From Chaetorhynchus papuensis (lineage: Eukaryota > Chordata > Aves > Passeriformes > Rhipiduridae): a stretch of DNA of 64,000 bases. Made by a program: the position numbers and the translations under genes. Shown here piece after piece: positions 63,899 through 64,000 of the stretch (within the stretch, counting starts at the first letter, position 1; every line of letters begins with the position of its first letter). The notes under the pieces were generated by a model, which was not told the DNA's origin, ran no database searches, and worked only from the letters and a program-made list of their open reading frames with translations. The stretch covers positions 121,066 through 185,065 of the forward strand of contig VWYX01001143.1 of assembly GCA_013396525.1 (NCBI GenBank), in the 5' to 3' direction.

Positions 63899-64000
63899 AA
63901 ATCAGGAATAAACATTTGAAGGAATCTCTTTAAAAAGTCTTTATTGACTGATCTAAACAGATGCTGTTATGGCCATTTTCTAGTTGTTTTTTTTTTTTTA

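Larger units (their letters stand above)
52431..64000. other. Long AT-rich region without recognisable elements
   Basis: About 11.6 kb in which I recognise no CR1, LTR, RNA gene or exon. This contrasts with the repeat-dense left part. Only short tandem duplications and simple repeats are listed separately. Open frames reach about 99 residues (54201-54500), and that one spans a tandem duplication. Confidence 0.5.

Noticed and set aside
1..64000. CRISPR array, operon, phage or other prokaryotic system
   Set aside because: There are no regularly spaced repeats, no dense coding, no ribosome-binding-site-led frames. The CR1 and ERV content marks vertebrate (avian) DNA.

Overview
The window looks like non-coding nuclear DNA from a bird. 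The diagnostic signal is repeated 3'-truncated and 5'-truncated CR1 LINE retrotransposons: reverse-transcriptase (RT) and endonuclease (EN) remnants, and the CR1 3' tail built on ATTCTATG units. There are also many solo LTRs of avian endogenous retroviruses. The background is AT-rich with stop codons in every frame. I recognise no host protein-coding exon, tRNA, rRNA, CRISPR array or bacterial feature. All longer open frames either sit in transposon remnants or have no recognisable content, so this is most simply a gene-poor intergenic stretch or a large intron.

Layout: 0-12.5 kb is repeat-rich. It holds a minus-strand solo LTR (544-1049), a second minus-strand LTR family (4384-5056), plus-strand CR1 pieces (5640-6402, 9108-9222, 9565-9852, 9894-11160), and a plus-strand LTR that was split by a second LTR (11447-12506). 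After an AT-rich gap come an ERVL-type LTR (17718-18306), a second copy of the minus-strand LTR family (19021-19645), and an ERVK-type LTR with a perfect 6-bp target duplication (20596-21255). Between 22.96 and 28.0 kb lie two minus-strand CR1 elements. The second carries a small LTR (26748-27076) inserted in its RT domain. Further right are a probable LTR-like element (31574-31945), a CR1 tail (34037-34220), a solo LTR with a perfect 5-bp duplication (34451-34966), another LTR-in-LTR nest (39068-40081), an LTR fragment (40251-40391), a minus-strand LTR (45234-45701), a large truncated LTR (48780-49583) and a CR1 with a large internal deletion (51702-52430). From about 52.4 kb to the end I see no recognisable element apart from short tandem duplications.

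No gene network can be described. The window is informative as a record of sequential insertion: target duplications and nesting order several of the events. Every retroviral element is reduced to an LTR, and I see no gag, pol or env reading frame. Assignments to ERVL, ERVK or ERV1 rest on duplication length (5, 6 and 4 bp) and remembered family resemblance, not on a database search. I did not find a convincing new biological system here.
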